The position numbers and the translations under genes were made by a program. Positions 27,560 through 37,700 of a DNA stretch of 64,000 bases are shown here, piece by piece. Source of the DNA: Desulfomonile sp963700305 (lineage in GTDB: Bacteria > Desulfobacterota > Desulfomonilia > Desulfomonilales > Desulfomonilaceae); NCBI GenBank assembly GCA_963700305.1, contig CAVOXB010000011.1, positions 62,001 through 126,000 of the forward strand. Direction: 5' to 3'. Position 1 is the stretch's first letter. Every line of letters begins with the position of its first letter. The notes under the pieces are model-generated. The model made no database searches. It was not told the origin of the DNA and saw only the letters and a list, made by a program, of their open reading frames with translations.

Positions 27560-28329
27560 GCCTCGCTGTAATAGCTTTATCAGCCGAAGGAGCGAACCTT
27601 GCTTCTATGCTGGCTGACAAACTTCCAGCCACTGACATCTTCGTTCACGAAAAAGTGGAAGGAGGCTGGAGCGCTCAAAGATTCGTCAGCGTAGTGGATC
27701 TAACCAGCCGGATTTTTAATGAATACAGCGGGTTGATTTATATAATGCCGTGTGGAGTAGTGGTGAGATCTATTGCTCCGTGCTTGCAACATAAAACCCA
27801 GGACCCGGCGGTTGTGGTTATCGACGTAATGGCACGTTGGGCTGTAAGCCTGTTGAGCGGCCACGAAGGAGGCGCCAATGATTTGGCTGTCTCCGTGGGC
27901 AATATACTATCCGCGGAGCCGATCATCTCTACGACCACTGAAGCTGTCAAGACGCTAATAGTAGGAATCGGCTGCAGACGCGGCACCGAGTCCCATAAGA
28001 TATCCGCAGCGGTTCGTTCGACTATTGACGAGGCGAACCTGAGCTTGGATCAGGTCAGGTTGCTCAGTTCCGCGGATATCAAGAACGATGAAGCAGGTTT
28101 GATATCAGCGGCGCAGGAATTGGGAATTCCGCTGCGGTTCATTTCCTCTGATGAAATTAGAAATGCGGCGGCAGATTTCAAGCATTCAGACTTTGTTGAA
28201 GATCGGGTAAACCTGCCTGCAGTGGCTGAACCATGCGCTCTGCTCGCAGGAAGGAGGACGAAATTAATAATTCGGAAAAAAACATACAACGGGATAACCG
28301 TGGCAGTGGCACAGGAAAGCTCTTTGTAG
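27556..28329 (+). CDS. cbiG: Cobalt-precorrin-5A hydrolase CbiG, short form
   Basis: Opens the delta-lactone with loss of acetaldehyde. 257 residues, shorter than the roughly 350-residue Salmonella protein. The N-terminal CbiG domain (IYIMPCGVVVRSIAP, VSLLSGHEGGANDLA) joins almost directly to the C-terminal domain (VGIGCRRGTESHKIS), so the middle domain is nearly absent. Short CbiG proteins are common. Overlaps the cbiF end by four bases; the cbiH frame begins about 100 bases before its stop. Confidence 0.92.
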   Translation: MSLAVIALSAEGANLASMLADKLPATDIFVHEKVEGGWSAQRFVSVVDLTSRIFNEYSGLIYIMPCGVVVRSIAPCLQHKTQDPAVVVIDVMARWAVSLLSGHEGGANDLAVSVGNILSAEPIISTTTEAVKTLIVGIGCRRGTESHKISAAVRSTIDEANLSLDQVRLLSSADIKNDEAGLISAAQELGIPLRFISSDEIRNAAADFKHSDFVEDRVNLPAVAEPCALLAGRRTKLIIRKKTYNGITVAVAQESSL

Positions 28330-29042
28330 TGGGAATCGGGCCCGGTGGTCCGCTGGATCGGACCCATCGGGCGGAAAAGGCCATAGCTGAAAGCGGGATA
28401 GTCGTCGGGTACAAACGCTACCTGGATCTGATCGCGGATCTCACCAACGGCAAAGAACTGATCTCTTCGGGCATGACCAAGGAGACGGATCGTTGCTTGG
28501 CAGCAGTTCGCAAGGCGGATGCAGGCCATACGGTGGCGCTTGTTTCGTCGGGCGATTCCGGGATTTACGGAATGGCCGGACTGGCTGTAGAGCTTGCGAA
28601 CCGTGAAGGGAAAAGCTTTCCCATAGAAATTGTCCCCGGAATCACTGCCGCGGGAGCTGTTGCCGCCCGCCTGGGAGCGCCTTTGATGCTGGATTTCGCC
28701 TGCATCAGTTTGAGCGATCTTTTGGTCCCATGGGACACAATTCGGCTGAGATTGGAAGCCGTGGCTGCGGCTGATCTTGTGACAGCGCTCTACAATCCAA
28801 GAAGCAAGAAGCGTACAGGCCAGTTGGAGGAAGCCGCTGAAATATTCCGAAGATATAGAGACAGCTCAACCCCTGTAGGCATTGGAACAGCAGTAGGAAC
28901 CAATGACGAGAGAGTCGTCATATCCAATCTTGGAAGCTTCTTAGATCTTGAAATCAATATGAGAAGCATTGTGGTGATCGGAAACAAGTCCTCGAAATTG
29001 ATTGACGGCTGGTTTATTACTCCACGCGGTTACAAGATATGA
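28233..29042 (+). CDS. cbiH: Cobalt-precorrin-3 C17-methyltransferase CbiH, start uncertain
   Basis: Tetrapyrrole methylase with ring contraction. The core starts at KLFVVGIGPGGPLDRTHRA and includes SSGDSGIYGMAGLAVEL, VPGITAAGAVAARLGAPLML and TALYNPRSKKR, diagnostic of CbiH/CobJ. The upstream in-frame ATG at 28233 gives an unusual 28-residue charged leader and overlaps cbiG by 97 bases. A strong AAGGAGG at 28251-28257 is followed after five bases by an in-frame ATT (28263), a possible rare start that gives a more normal length. Intact frame. Confidence 0.9.
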   Translation: MRSARRKEDEINNSEKNIQRDNRGSGTGKLFVVGIGPGGPLDRTHRAEKAIAESGIVVGYKRYLDLIADLTNGKELISSGMTKETDRCLAAVRKADAGHTVALVSSGDSGIYGMAGLAVELANREGKSFPIEIVPGITAAGAVAARLGAPLMLDFACISLSDLLVPWDTIRLRLEAVAAADLVTALYNPRSKKRTGQLEEAAEIFRRYRDSSTPVGIGTAVGTNDERVVISNLGSFLDLEINMRSIVVIGNKSSKLIDGWFITPRGYKI

Positions 29043-29827
29043 TTCTCCTGATCGGAGGAACCGGCGAAACCGCATTCCTTGCGGAAGCTCTTCTTTTAGC
29101 TGGCTTTCGAGTCCTGGTTTCCACTGCTACGGATATGCCTCTGGGTCTGGTCAATCATCCTGATTTATCGAGGCGTTGGGGTGAATTGGATCGCGAAAGA
29201 CTACTAAGGCTGATCAACGAGCACGGAATACGAGTGATCGTAGACGCATCGCATCCTTACGCATCGCTGATAAAAGCCCATGCAAGGCTGGCTGCAGATG
29301 AGGCCGGGATTCCTTATTTGCGGTGGAGCCGGCCGGAAATTCTTTCTGACTCGGACAATATTATCTGGGCGGATGATCACGAAGCAGCGGCACGAGCCGC
29401 TTTTTCATTCGGCCAACCGGTGCTTCTTACAACCGGCTCCAGGAATCTGGGACCCTATGCGAAAGAATCCCACTGCACCGGAATAAAGCTTGTTGCGAGA
29501 GTCCTGGACCATCCCGATTCCTTGGACGCATGCACAGAAGCAGGTCTTCCCCAGAAGGACGTCATCACCGGAAAAGGCCCTTTTTCTGTGGAAGAAAACC
29601 TCCATGCCATAAGAAAATTCGGTATTCGAGTTCTTGTTACGAAAGACAGCGGAGCCATCGGAGGCGTGCCCGAGAAGCTAGAAGCAGCTAGGCAGGATAA
29701 TTGCCGCGTAATCGTAGTGAAGCGACCCGAATACCTCCCCGAGAATGCTTTTTGCGATGTGGATGAATTGATAAGGGCCTGCAGTGTACACGATCAAGCA
29801 CTTAATATAAGGACTTATTTTGTTTGA
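29039..29827 (+). CDS. cbiJ: Cobalt-precorrin-6A reductase CbiJ
   Basis: Reduces the macrocycle between the CbiD and CbiE steps. 262 residues of the CbiJ/CobK family: N-terminal nucleotide-binding LLIGGTGETAFLAEALL, DASHPYASLIKAHA, YLRWSRPEI, LLTTGSRNLGPYA, GKGPFSVEENLHAI and LVTKDSGAIGG. Overlaps cbiH by four bases. Last recognised gene of the operon; a GC-rich palindrome follows within ten bases. Confidence 0.94.
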   Translation: MILLIGGTGETAFLAEALLLAGFRVLVSTATDMPLGLVNHPDLSRRWGELDRERLLRLINEHGIRVIVDASHPYASLIKAHARLAADEAGIPYLRWSRPEILSDSDNIIWADDHEAAARAAFSFGQPVLLTTGSRNLGPYAKESHCTGIKLVARVLDHPDSLDACTEAGLPQKDVITGKGPFSVEENLHAIRKFGIRVLVTKDSGAIGGVPEKLEAARQDNCRVIVVKRPEYLPENAFCDVDELIRACSVHDQALNIRTYFV

Positions 29828-29833
29828 AGATGA

Positions 29834-29851
29834 GCCGGCATGGAGGCCGGC
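29834..29851. repeat. Short GC palindrome after cbiJ
   Basis: GCCGGC, six-base loop, GCCGGC, just past the cbiJ stop. It could help end the cobalamin operon, but no T-run follows directly (AATTATTCTTTCC begins ten bases later). Confidence 0.4.
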
Positions 29852-30098
29852 ACCCACGAATTATTCTTTCCTCGATCGAACATTAATTTTGGCGACCAAT
29901 ATAATTCCAGTTCGCTTTTTTACGGTATGACAATAAATTGCAGTCAGATTAGGAACTCTGAGATACGGAAAATTCGAGCTTCTGGTATTTGAAAAATCGA
30001 ATTATTGGTCGAAATCATAGATAATCACAACTTCAATCTGGCGACGTGAACGTCAGATGATCAAAAAGTAATTCCGTTGTTGGCCTGGAATTTCAAGG

Positions 30099-30594
30099 CT
30101 AATCACTCCCGCCTCCTCCGTCCCCCCCTCCATCCGAACCCGAGTCGCACCCGCCGCCGGAATCGTATCCACTGGAGCTATCATCAACAACAGAGTCGCT
30201 TCCTGCAGATTCCTCTGACCCTGAGGGTACTATCGGAAATGCTTTGCGAAATATCTGAAGCACTCTGTGAAATCCTCTCGGAGATGCTGGATGCAGTCTC
30301 TGATATCCAGCCCAGAATTCCAGTGATAATGCCTTCAGAACCGGTCTCGGAAGCCGCTTCTGATACATCTTCGGAGTCATCGTCCCCATCATCGTCCTCG
30401 TAATCTGAAGATGACCTTGAAGCGTAGAGAGTGTGGTCATCCCGATATCCGGCCTTCTGCTCCTGTTCGCCCTCTTTCCTGAACTTGCTGACAACCAATC
30501 CACAGGCCGGACACTCCTCGAATTCCTCAGCCTGAGAATAACCGCAGGCAGGACATTTCCAGATTCCGTAGAAGACGCTGTTTTCTTTGGTCAT
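30099..30594 (-). CDS. Unrecognised double-CxxC zinc-ribbon protein with Gly/Ser/Asp-rich tail, one frameshift
   Basis: Start MTKENSVFYGIWKCPACGYS at 30594. Two CPACG motifs about 16 residues apart form a rubredoxin- or zinc-ribbon-like site. A linker with an acidic patch (YEDDDGDDDSED) follows, then a Ser/Glu/Ile-rich helix (SETASSISERISQSASDISQ). Near 30224 one extra base breaks the frame; the corrected C-terminus is a low-complexity tail of Gly, Ser and Asp ending GGGDGGGGSD. The span is 165 codons plus one. I do not recognise a family; the ribbon may be a nucleic-acid or protein-binding module. Confidence 0.6.
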
Positions 30595-30765
30595 TATGAT
30601 TCTCTCCTGAAAAAGACGGTTGTTCAGCCCACGCATAAAACTATGAACGAAGCAGGATCATCTTTGATTATTAAATTACTAGGGAATATCCATAATACAG
30701 ACATTGATATGAAATTCGCAATATTTTTGCATCTAAGGACAATGCTGTGGGGAGACTAGAAGAAA

Positions 30766-30793
30766 CAATCCCGGGAAATGGCTCCCGGGATTG
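30766..30793 (-). terminator. Intrinsic terminator after the AhpD-like gene
   Basis: Perfect 11-bp inverted repeat (30766-30776 with 30783-30793), six-base loop, followed on the minus strand by the T-rich TTTCTTCT. It lies 33 bases past the stop of the gene at 30826-31215. Confidence 0.7.
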
Positions 30794-30825
30794 AGTGAAA
30801 CATAGACTGGTCCACACTCAAAGAG

Positions 30826-31215
30826 TCAAGCTGCCTTTTTCATTTTCACATATTCGCAGGAGCGATTCACCTCATCTTTGAATGTTTCATAGTCTATCTG
30901 CATTCCATTCAGGTAAGCGCTCCATCCTGCGTTGGATTTGGCGTAATGTACAGCATCTTCAATTTCCGCATCCGTGGCGCCGTTCAATTGTGCCAGGGCA
31001 TTATGATAAAACACGCAGTAACGGCATTTTGTCACCGCGGAAATCCCAAGTCCTATCAACTCACTGTATTTGTTGGGAATGGCGCCTTCTTCGAACTGGA
31101 CCTGCTTGAACAGCTTCCATTCCAGCTCCAGTGAGGCGTCAGGAATTTCTTTGAAAAAACTCGGGACCAGCCCAAACATCTCTTCAATTTCCCTGAATAC
31201 TTCGTCCCTGTTCAC
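30826..31215 (-). CDS. Carboxymuconolactone decarboxylase/AhpD-like protein
   Basis: 129 residues from GTG 31215, chosen because AGGAG lies eight bases upstream; a TTG 15 codons further up is possible. The CMD domain carries the redox pair in ISAVTKCRYCVFYHNALAQ (CxxC plus His four residues later), typical of AhpD-like peroxidase partners. GLVPSFFKEIPDASLELEW at the N-terminus is also usual. A single-gene unit with its own terminator. The actual substrate is unknown. Confidence 0.85.
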   Translation of the reverse strand: MNRDEVFREIEEMFGLVPSFFKEIPDASLELEWKLFKQVQFEEGAIPNKYSELIGLGISAVTKCRYCVFYHNALAQLNGATDAEIEDAVHYAKSNAGWSAYLNGMQIDYETFKDEVNRSCEYVKMKKAA

Positions 31216-31700
31216 AATAATCACTCCTAATTTTTCTGTCAGCGACTTCAACAGCGGCAAACAGATTCATCACGGGTCCTGGACCATCGGTCTCGCCGGT
31301 GTCTGACTGCCTAATATAGTAATGATGCGATCATCAGGAAGTGTGATTCAATCTTGCGCGGACTACGCGGAAAGTGAGGTAGACTCAATTTGGTAAGATA
31401 GGCGCCCTGGTGAGCGAGCTAAACGATGATCCTTTGCACTGAAGCGTTCAGATTATTTTGCAAAGCCTAGTTTTTAGATTCAACGTTAGACACGGATCTG
31501 GTATCATTGATTAATGAAGACCTCTTCCTAAACACGCGACCCTCAACATCCGCGGACTGAAACGCCAAGGCAAAATCAAGCAGGGAAACGTCCTTCTCAA
31601 ATCGGGCCTCGACATTGATTTTCGGTTAGAAGACATTATCCACAGGCAATTTCTGATCCACTGACTTAATGATCTAAACTAAGCACAAAAGGAGAAAACA
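31216..31700. other. Intergenic region, nothing recognised
   Basis: About 485 bp with no convincing reading frame, repeat or RNA. It includes one exact DnaA-box 9-mer (TTATCCACA, about 31636-31644), probably by chance. Confidence 0.6.
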
Positions 31701-31871
31701 ATGTCAGAAAAAGGATCCTACGACCGACATAAATTCTTGTCTGAAGCACAAGAAGCAGAAGCTCAAAGGCTGACCAAACTGGAAGAGTGGAACAAAAAAA
31801 ACGAAGCCTGGATTAAAGAGAATGGGCCACTTCCGTTTCAGACGCCCCAATTGATTTTTGATGGCAAGTAA
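31701..31871 (+). CDS. Small unrecognised protein, 56 residues
   Basis: ATG at 31701 preceded by AAAGGAG at good spacing, stop TAA at 31869-31871. The product is charged: a Glu/Ala/Gln/Lys-rich amphipathic helix in the middle (LSEAQEAEAQRLTKLEEWNK), then a Pro-containing end (GPLPFQTPQLIFDGK). No Cys, no membrane segment, no signal peptide. Family unknown. Support comes from the ribosome site and a composition that looks coding. Confidence 0.55.
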   Translation: MSEKGSYDRHKFLSEAQEAEAQRLTKLEEWNKKNEAWIKENGPLPFQTPQLIFDGK

Positions 31872-32507
31872 ACCTTTGAGGCACACTTTCGGCTAGCACG
31901 GTCATGAACATAGCTCACAGGCTTCCCGGCTTTTGTGATGCCATCGCTGCCGGGAAATAAGGGGCCGGAGGTTTGACTGCCTATCGGAATGTCCTTGCCT
32001 CAATTACATCACGGGGATCACCCATTCAATCACTCACACTCAGAGAAACCCATTGACCCATGTTGTCATTGCAATCCCCAATAGCGAAACGATGAAATTG
32101 CTTCGCTGACCTCCACTCGAAACACCTCATCCAAGCATTGACTGAGTGACTATTAGAGGTTCTTGTTGGGTGTTTTCGGCTGTGGCAAAGTAATACATAT
32201 AATTAATAGGGGGAAGCCGAAAAGAGAAAGACTATTATCTGGGCTCTATTGCTAATGGCTCTGCCTCTGACTATCGCTGCAGCTCAAAACAGCGGTGGAA
32301 ATCACAGTCGCTACAAAAGAAAGGTTCCACGCCGGGGGTTCTGAGACAGTTTCTTCCAGCCTGCCATCACAAAAGCTATTTTCCATGGATAACTTAATGA
32401 TTACCTGCTTCTCGTGGAAATTCTCGTCGAAAATGACAGGTGCCTCGCCGTCTCTGTGAAAGTGAATAATCATCTGCGCAAAGCGGTAAGATGCTAAACT
32501 GAAACAC
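31872..32507. other. Intergenic region with a possible decayed secreted peptide
   Basis: About 640 bp. At 32227-32341 a plus-strand frame reads like a short signal peptide (TIIWALLLMALPLTIAAAQ) followed by about 20 residues and a stop, but no start codon fits. It may be a remnant or chance. Nothing else is recognised. Confidence 0.35.
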
Positions 32508-32537
32508 TTGACTAAATCAAACGATTGAATTAATAAT
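32508..32537 (+). promoter_or_regulatory. Putative promoter of the TetR-type gene
   Basis: TTGACT (32508-32513), 18-base spacer, AATAAT (32532-32537; five of six matches). The start codon is 31 bases downstream. Confidence 0.5.
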
Positions 32538-32567
32538 CTGCAACCAGAAAATCGTGAAGGTTAATAC

Positions 32568-33291
32568 ATGCAGCTCGAACGAATTCGGGAACGCGCAAGA
32601 AAAGGTCATGCCGCAGAAGAAACGAAGAAAAGACTCATTGAGGCCGCTGTGGAACTGTTCGGCCGCTACAGTTTCGATGGGGTGACCGCGTAACCTCGTG
32701 GATCGCGCGAACGTAAACTTAGCTTCGATTCAATATTATTTTGGCAGCAAAGAGGGTCTGTACCTTGCTGTTGCGCGACACATTGTCGAACGGGTGAGAT
32801 CATGGATTTCCCCTCAGATCTCCAGGACTGACCGAATTCTCACCAGTGAAAATCCCGACAAAGAAGCCTGTTTCAGGCTTTTGTGCGAGCTCCTCGATAG
32901 GATCCTGACTCACGCTCTTGGCGATCCGGAATCCAAGAGATGGATGGGCATATTTCTGCGTGAGCAAATCGAACCGACGGGGGCTTTCGATATTTTGTAT
33001 GACGGTATCATGGAACCGATCCATCATTGCCTTTGCAGATTGACAGCACGAATACTCGATTTGCCCGAACATGACACGGAGACAAAGGTCCGATCCTATG
33101 CCGTCGCATCGCCGGTATTAATGTTTCACATCTGCCGAGCGGAGATCGTTCGGACTCTTAATTGGGATGAATACGGCATGGATGAGATCGAGTCGATTAG
33201 ACGAGTTGTGCTCGGGCATTCACGTGCAGTGTTTGAAATGCCTCGAAGCTTACTGGAGGCTCATTTTGCGGCCGACACAAAGCAAGCATAG
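32568..33291 (+). CDS. TetR-family transcriptional regulator, one frameshift
   Basis: DNA-binding regulator, probably of the RND pump that follows. The N-terminal helix-turn-helix begins TKKRLIEAAVELFGRYSFDG and, after the break, continues ANVNLASIQYYFGSKEGLYL, a textbook TetR recognition helix. Raw sequence has a stop near 32689. Removing one C of ACC at 32685-32687 restores V-T-R-N-L-V-D-R-A-N. The span is 241 codons plus one base. The C-terminal ligand-binding half resembles the CerR/YbiH type (EPIHHCLCRLTARIL). ATG 32568. Confidence 0.85.
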
Positions 33292-33348
33292 TGTCAATCA
33301 GACGCATTCATTCGTTTACGAGTAAAAAAAGGGCATGAGCAAGAGAAT

Positions 33349-33382
33349 GTCATTGCGAGGAGTGAAACGACGAAGCAATCTC
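33349..33382. repeat. Dispersed repeat family B, copy 1
   Basis: GTCATTGCGAGGAGTGAAAC followed by GACGAAGCAATCTC. The inverse complement of part of it occurs in the longer copy at 44435-44515. It resembles the common GTCATTGCGAGG...GAAGCAATCTC class. Confidence 0.7.
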
Positions 33383-33570
33383 CATCGTTTGGATTTTGTA
33401 GATTGCTGCACCCGACTCGCTACAGGTACATTTGCCGAGAGTCGCTGTCCTCCACGTAAATGAACGTCCACTGACGGATTGTCTTCGTCATGGCGTCAAA
33501 CTCCGGACGGTCGAAAAACTTGCCGAGCCGAACGGAAAAACAATATCTGAATGATTGGAACGGACTGGAA

Positions 33571-34755
33571 ATGCACATGAACCGCATGTCATCTAATTTG
33601 TTGCTCGTCGCAGTCATCTCGTTGCCGGTGTTCCTCTGTGGTTGCGGAGGCCCTCCACCGCCTCCTGCTCCTCCTCCACCAGAGATAACGCAGTGTTCCC
33701 CTGTTCAGCGGCAGGTAACCAAATACCTTGAGTATACGGGAACCACTGCGGCTGTCGAGTCGGTAGAAATCCGGGCGAGAGTCGGTGGTTATTTGCAGAG
33801 CATGCATTTTCAACCAAGGTCGAGAGTCAAGGCTGGTGATGTGCTTTTCGTCATTGATCCGAGACCATACCGCGCCAGAGTAGATCAGGCGAAGGCCGCA
33901 GTGGAATCCAAAAAGGCAGCCCTTCGCATAAGAGAGATCGAACTCGAAAAATATATGCCACTCGCAACAAAGGAGGTCATCGCCGGCCTCAAGCTGGATG
34001 ACGTCAGATCCAATCGCGACATGGCGAAAGCCGAATTGGAACAGAGTATAGCCAATCTTGAAACAGCCAAATTGGATCTGGAGTATGCTCACGTGACTTC
34101 ACCCATCGACGGCAGGGTAAGCCGAAATATGGTTGATGTCGGCAATCTTGTGTCGGCTACTGAGAATAGTCTGCTTGCAAACGTGGTCCGTGACGACAAT
34201 CTATATGTTTACTTCAACATGAGTGAAATGGATTTGCTGAAGCTTACTCGAAATGCGATCCACAAAAATGGCGATGCCACTCCTCAGGACCAATATGCAC
34301 CGGCATACATGGGGCTTGCCGACGAGACCGGCTATCCACGCACGGGCACCCTGGATTACACGGATATCAAAGTCGATCCTGCAACAGGCACCATCCAGGT
34401 GAGGGCCATATTTGCAAATCCCGACGGCCTGCTTTTCCCGGGAATGTTTGCACGAATCAGGATTCCCCTGGAAACACGAACCGCTGTACTGGTTCCAGAC
34501 TCTGCCGTTTTAACCGACCAGGGCGGAAAGTATGTTCTTATCTGTAATGCTGAGAATATCGTTGAATTGCGTAGGGTTCGCACGGGTGAAAGAATCGACG
34601 ACATGCGGACAATCGATGACGGGCTTCTCCTTAAGGACCAGGTAATCACCAATGGAACGCAAAAGGCCCGTCCAGGGGCGGAGGTTACTCCGATTCGAGC
34701 TGATGGCCAAGCAGCAGCACCTCCTCCCGGATCCCAGGTCCCTGCGAAGAACTGA
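33571..34755 (+). CDS. RND efflux periplasmic adaptor (membrane fusion) lipoprotein
   Basis: AcrA/MexA-type adaptor. A lipoprotein signal is visible (SSNLLLVAVISLPVFLCGCG, lipobox Cys), followed by a proline run (GGPPPPPAPPPPE) and then barrel-sandwich, coiled-coil and beta-barrel domains. Motifs: VEIRARVGGYLQSMHF, VKAGDVLFVIDPRPY, LDLEYAHVTSPIDGRVSR. ATG 33571 (MHMNRMSSN) is preferred; an upstream ATG at 33490 would hide the signal. 15 bases before the pump gene, same strand. Confidence 0.92.
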   Translation: MHMNRMSSNLLLVAVISLPVFLCGCGGPPPPPAPPPPEITQCSPVQRQVTKYLEYTGTTAAVESVEIRARVGGYLQSMHFQPRSRVKAGDVLFVIDPRPYRARVDQAKAAVESKKAALRIREIELEKYMPLATKEVIAGLKLDDVRSNRDMAKAELEQSIANLETAKLDLEYAHVTSPIDGRVSRNMVDVGNLVSATENSLLANVVRDDNLYVYFNMSEMDLLKLTRNAIHKNGDATPQDQYAPAYMGLADETGYPRTGTLDYTDIKVDPATGTIQVRAIFANPDGLLFPGMFARIRIPLETRTAVLVPDSAVLTDQGGKYVLICNAENIVELRRVRTGERIDDMRTIDDGLLLKDQVITNGTQKARPGAEVTPIRADGQAAAPPPGSQVPAKN

Positions 34756-34770
34756 CAAAGGCAATCAATC

Positions 34771-37700
34771 ATGTTAAGCCGTTTTTTTATAAATAGGCCG
34801 ATTTTTGCGTCGGTGATTTCCATATTGATCGTCGTTGGCGGAGGCGTGGGGTTGTTCACCCTGCCTGTAGCTCAGTACCCTGAGATTACTCCACCGGTAG
34901 TCCAAGTATCAGCAATTTATCCCGGAGCAAACCCTCAGGTGCTCGCCGATACGGTGGCTTCACCCATAGAGCAGGAAGTCAATGGCGTGGAAAACATGCT
35001 CTACATGGGTAGCACGTGTACGAGCGACGGTTCGTACAATTTGCGCATTACTTTCGATTTGGGCACCAACGCTGATACAGCTGCAATCCTGGTCCAGAAT
35101 CGAGTTTCACGCGCCATGCCGCGGCTTCCAGAGGCAGTGCAGCGACAGGGTGTAAATACAAAAAAGACTTCCACGAGTTTTGTCGGGGTTTTCAGTCTGT
35201 ATTCGCCGGATGGTCGATACGACGATTTGTACCTGGCAAATTACGCAAACATAAGCATCAAGGACAGCATCGCACGTCTCAAGGGAGTCGGTGATATATT
35301 CATCTTCCCGAGCAAAGACTACAGCATGCGAATCTGGCTTGATCCAAACCGGCTAGAACACAACAGCATTACCACCAGTGATGTAGTTGATGCCCTCAAA
35401 CAGCAGAACGTACAGGTTGCGGCAGGACAGATCGGCCAACAACCGGCCAGCCCTGGACAACACTTTCAGCTTACTGTGGACACACTCGGCCGTCTTAAGG
35501 ATGTCGAACAATTTGAAGACATCATTGTGAAAGCAACTGAAGGCGGCCGAATCACAAAAATTAAAGACATTGCCCGGGTGGAACTCGGAGGCAAAACGTA
35601 CGACACGATGTCGTTCCTGAAGGGATCGCCTTCTGCGGCTATCGTGGTATTTCAGTCTCCTGGGGCGAATGCCCTTGATGTGGCCGACTCGGTCAAATCC
35701 ACTATGAACGAGCTTAAACGAAGCTTTCCGCAAGGACTCGACTACACGCCCGTTTACGATGCCTCTGCATTCGTGCGAGCTTCCATTCACGAAGTGGTTT
35801 TCACCCTCATGGCGGCATTTGTGCTCGTTTTCCTGGTCGTGTATCTGTTTCTCCAGGATTGGCGTGCCACTTTGATACCGGCAATCACAATTCCGGTTTC
35901 TCTTATTGGTATCTTAGGGGTCATGGCGCTCATGGGGTTCTCCATCAACATGATCACCCTATTCGGCATGGTTTTGGCCATAGGCATTGTGGTCGATGAC
36001 GCTATCGTGGTGGTGGAAAATGTCGAAAGGAATATGCGGCAGCATGGCCTAAGACCCCGAGAAGCGACAATAAGGGCTATGGGCCAGATTACCGGTGCAG
36101 TAGTCGGCATCACTCTCGTGCTCATGGCGGTATTCGTACCTGCAGCTTTTTTACCGGGTATCACGGGCCAGCTATATCGACAATTTTCATTGACCATTGC
36201 CTTCACAACACTTTTCAGCGCAATCAACGCGCTTACATTGAGTCCGGCCCTGTGTGCTTTGCTGCTCCGTCCACACGTTGGTCAGCGAAACATTTTCTTT
36301 AGAAAGTTCAATCGAGGATTCGAGCGGCTAACGCAAACTTATTCTCGAATCGTGAGGCTTTGCGTGAGACGCCTGGCGCTTACCAGTGGGGTATTTCTCG
36401 TCCTAGCTGCAATCACGTATGCCGGGTTCGTGCGAATACCCACCGGGTTTCTCCCGAGTGAAGATAACGGCCTGATACTGGTAAACGCTCAACTGCCCGA
36501 CGGGGCTTCACTGGGGCGCACGAAAGACGTTATGGATCAGGTCTGCGAAATACTCAAGACCACGGCCGGGGTCCACACCTTCACGTTAGTGCCAGGATGG
36601 TCGCTCATAGACGGAAATGCGTCAAATGTGGGAGGCGGCTTTATTGAGCTTTCCCCTTGGGACGAACGGCTCCCTGCCGGTCGAACACTCCAGGTTATTT
36701 TGGGCGAGCTTTTCGGCAGATTCTCCAGAATCCAAGAGGCAATCATCTTTCCGTTCACTCTTCCTCCAATTCACGGCGTTGGATCTGCCAGCGGATTTGA
36801 AATGCAGGTTCAAGACCGGAGCAGTCAAGGCCTCGTCAGCCTGGAACAAGCTGCCAACGGAGTTGGGATGGCCGCAAGAGCCAAACCTGAAATCAGGCAG
36901 GTGATGGCGACTTTCCGATCACAGATCCCGACGTTGTATGCTGATGTGGACAGAGTCAAGGGGCTGCAATTGAGGATCCCGCTCCAATCCGTATTTGACA
37001 CCATGCAGACGTATCTCGGTTCTACGTATGTAAATGATTTCAATAAATTCGGGCGAACGTGGCAGTTGCTTGTTCAGGCAGACACCGCATTCAGGATGAG
37101 TCCGCAAGACATTGGCAAGCTTCAGGTTAGGACCCGCGACGGCAAGATGGTCCCGCTGGACACCATTGTCCAGGTGAAGGAATCATTGGGCCCACAACGA
37201 GTCGAGCGCTACAATATGTATCCCTCCGCGAAGGTGCTTGGGGAGGGAAGCCCAGGCGTGAGCTCCGGCCGAGCCCTTCAGATCATGGAGCAAATTACCA
37301 AAGAAAAACTCCCCCATGGGATGGGATTCGAATGGACCGGCATGGCATACCAGGAAAAGAAGGTAAGCGGACAGATGGCCCTTGTTTCTAAGCCTGGCGG
37401 TGCTGGTAGTTGTGCTGATTCTTGCTGCCCAATACGAGAGCTGGATTGATCCGATCGCAGTAATTTTGGTGGTGCCTCTTGCAGTGCTTGGCGCTGTTAT
37501 TGCGATCATGGTGAGACACCAGGACAACAACCTGTACACCCAGGTGGGGTTGGTGCTTCTGGTGGGGCTCGCGGCCAAGAACGCGATCCTTATCGTAGAG
37601 TTTGCCCGACGGCGCCTCGCTCAAGGCAAGACCCCTGTTGAAGCGGCGGTGGAAGGTTCAACCATTCGGTTGCGGCCGATCCTCATGACGTCTTTTGCTT

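Noticed and set aside
31636..31644. Exact DnaA box TTATCCACA
   Set aside because: Single isolated copy, distant from dnaA; expected by chance.
32227..32341. Short secreted peptide with signal-like sequence
   Set aside because: No start codon in frame and an upstream stop leave no way to express it; kept only as a possible remnant.
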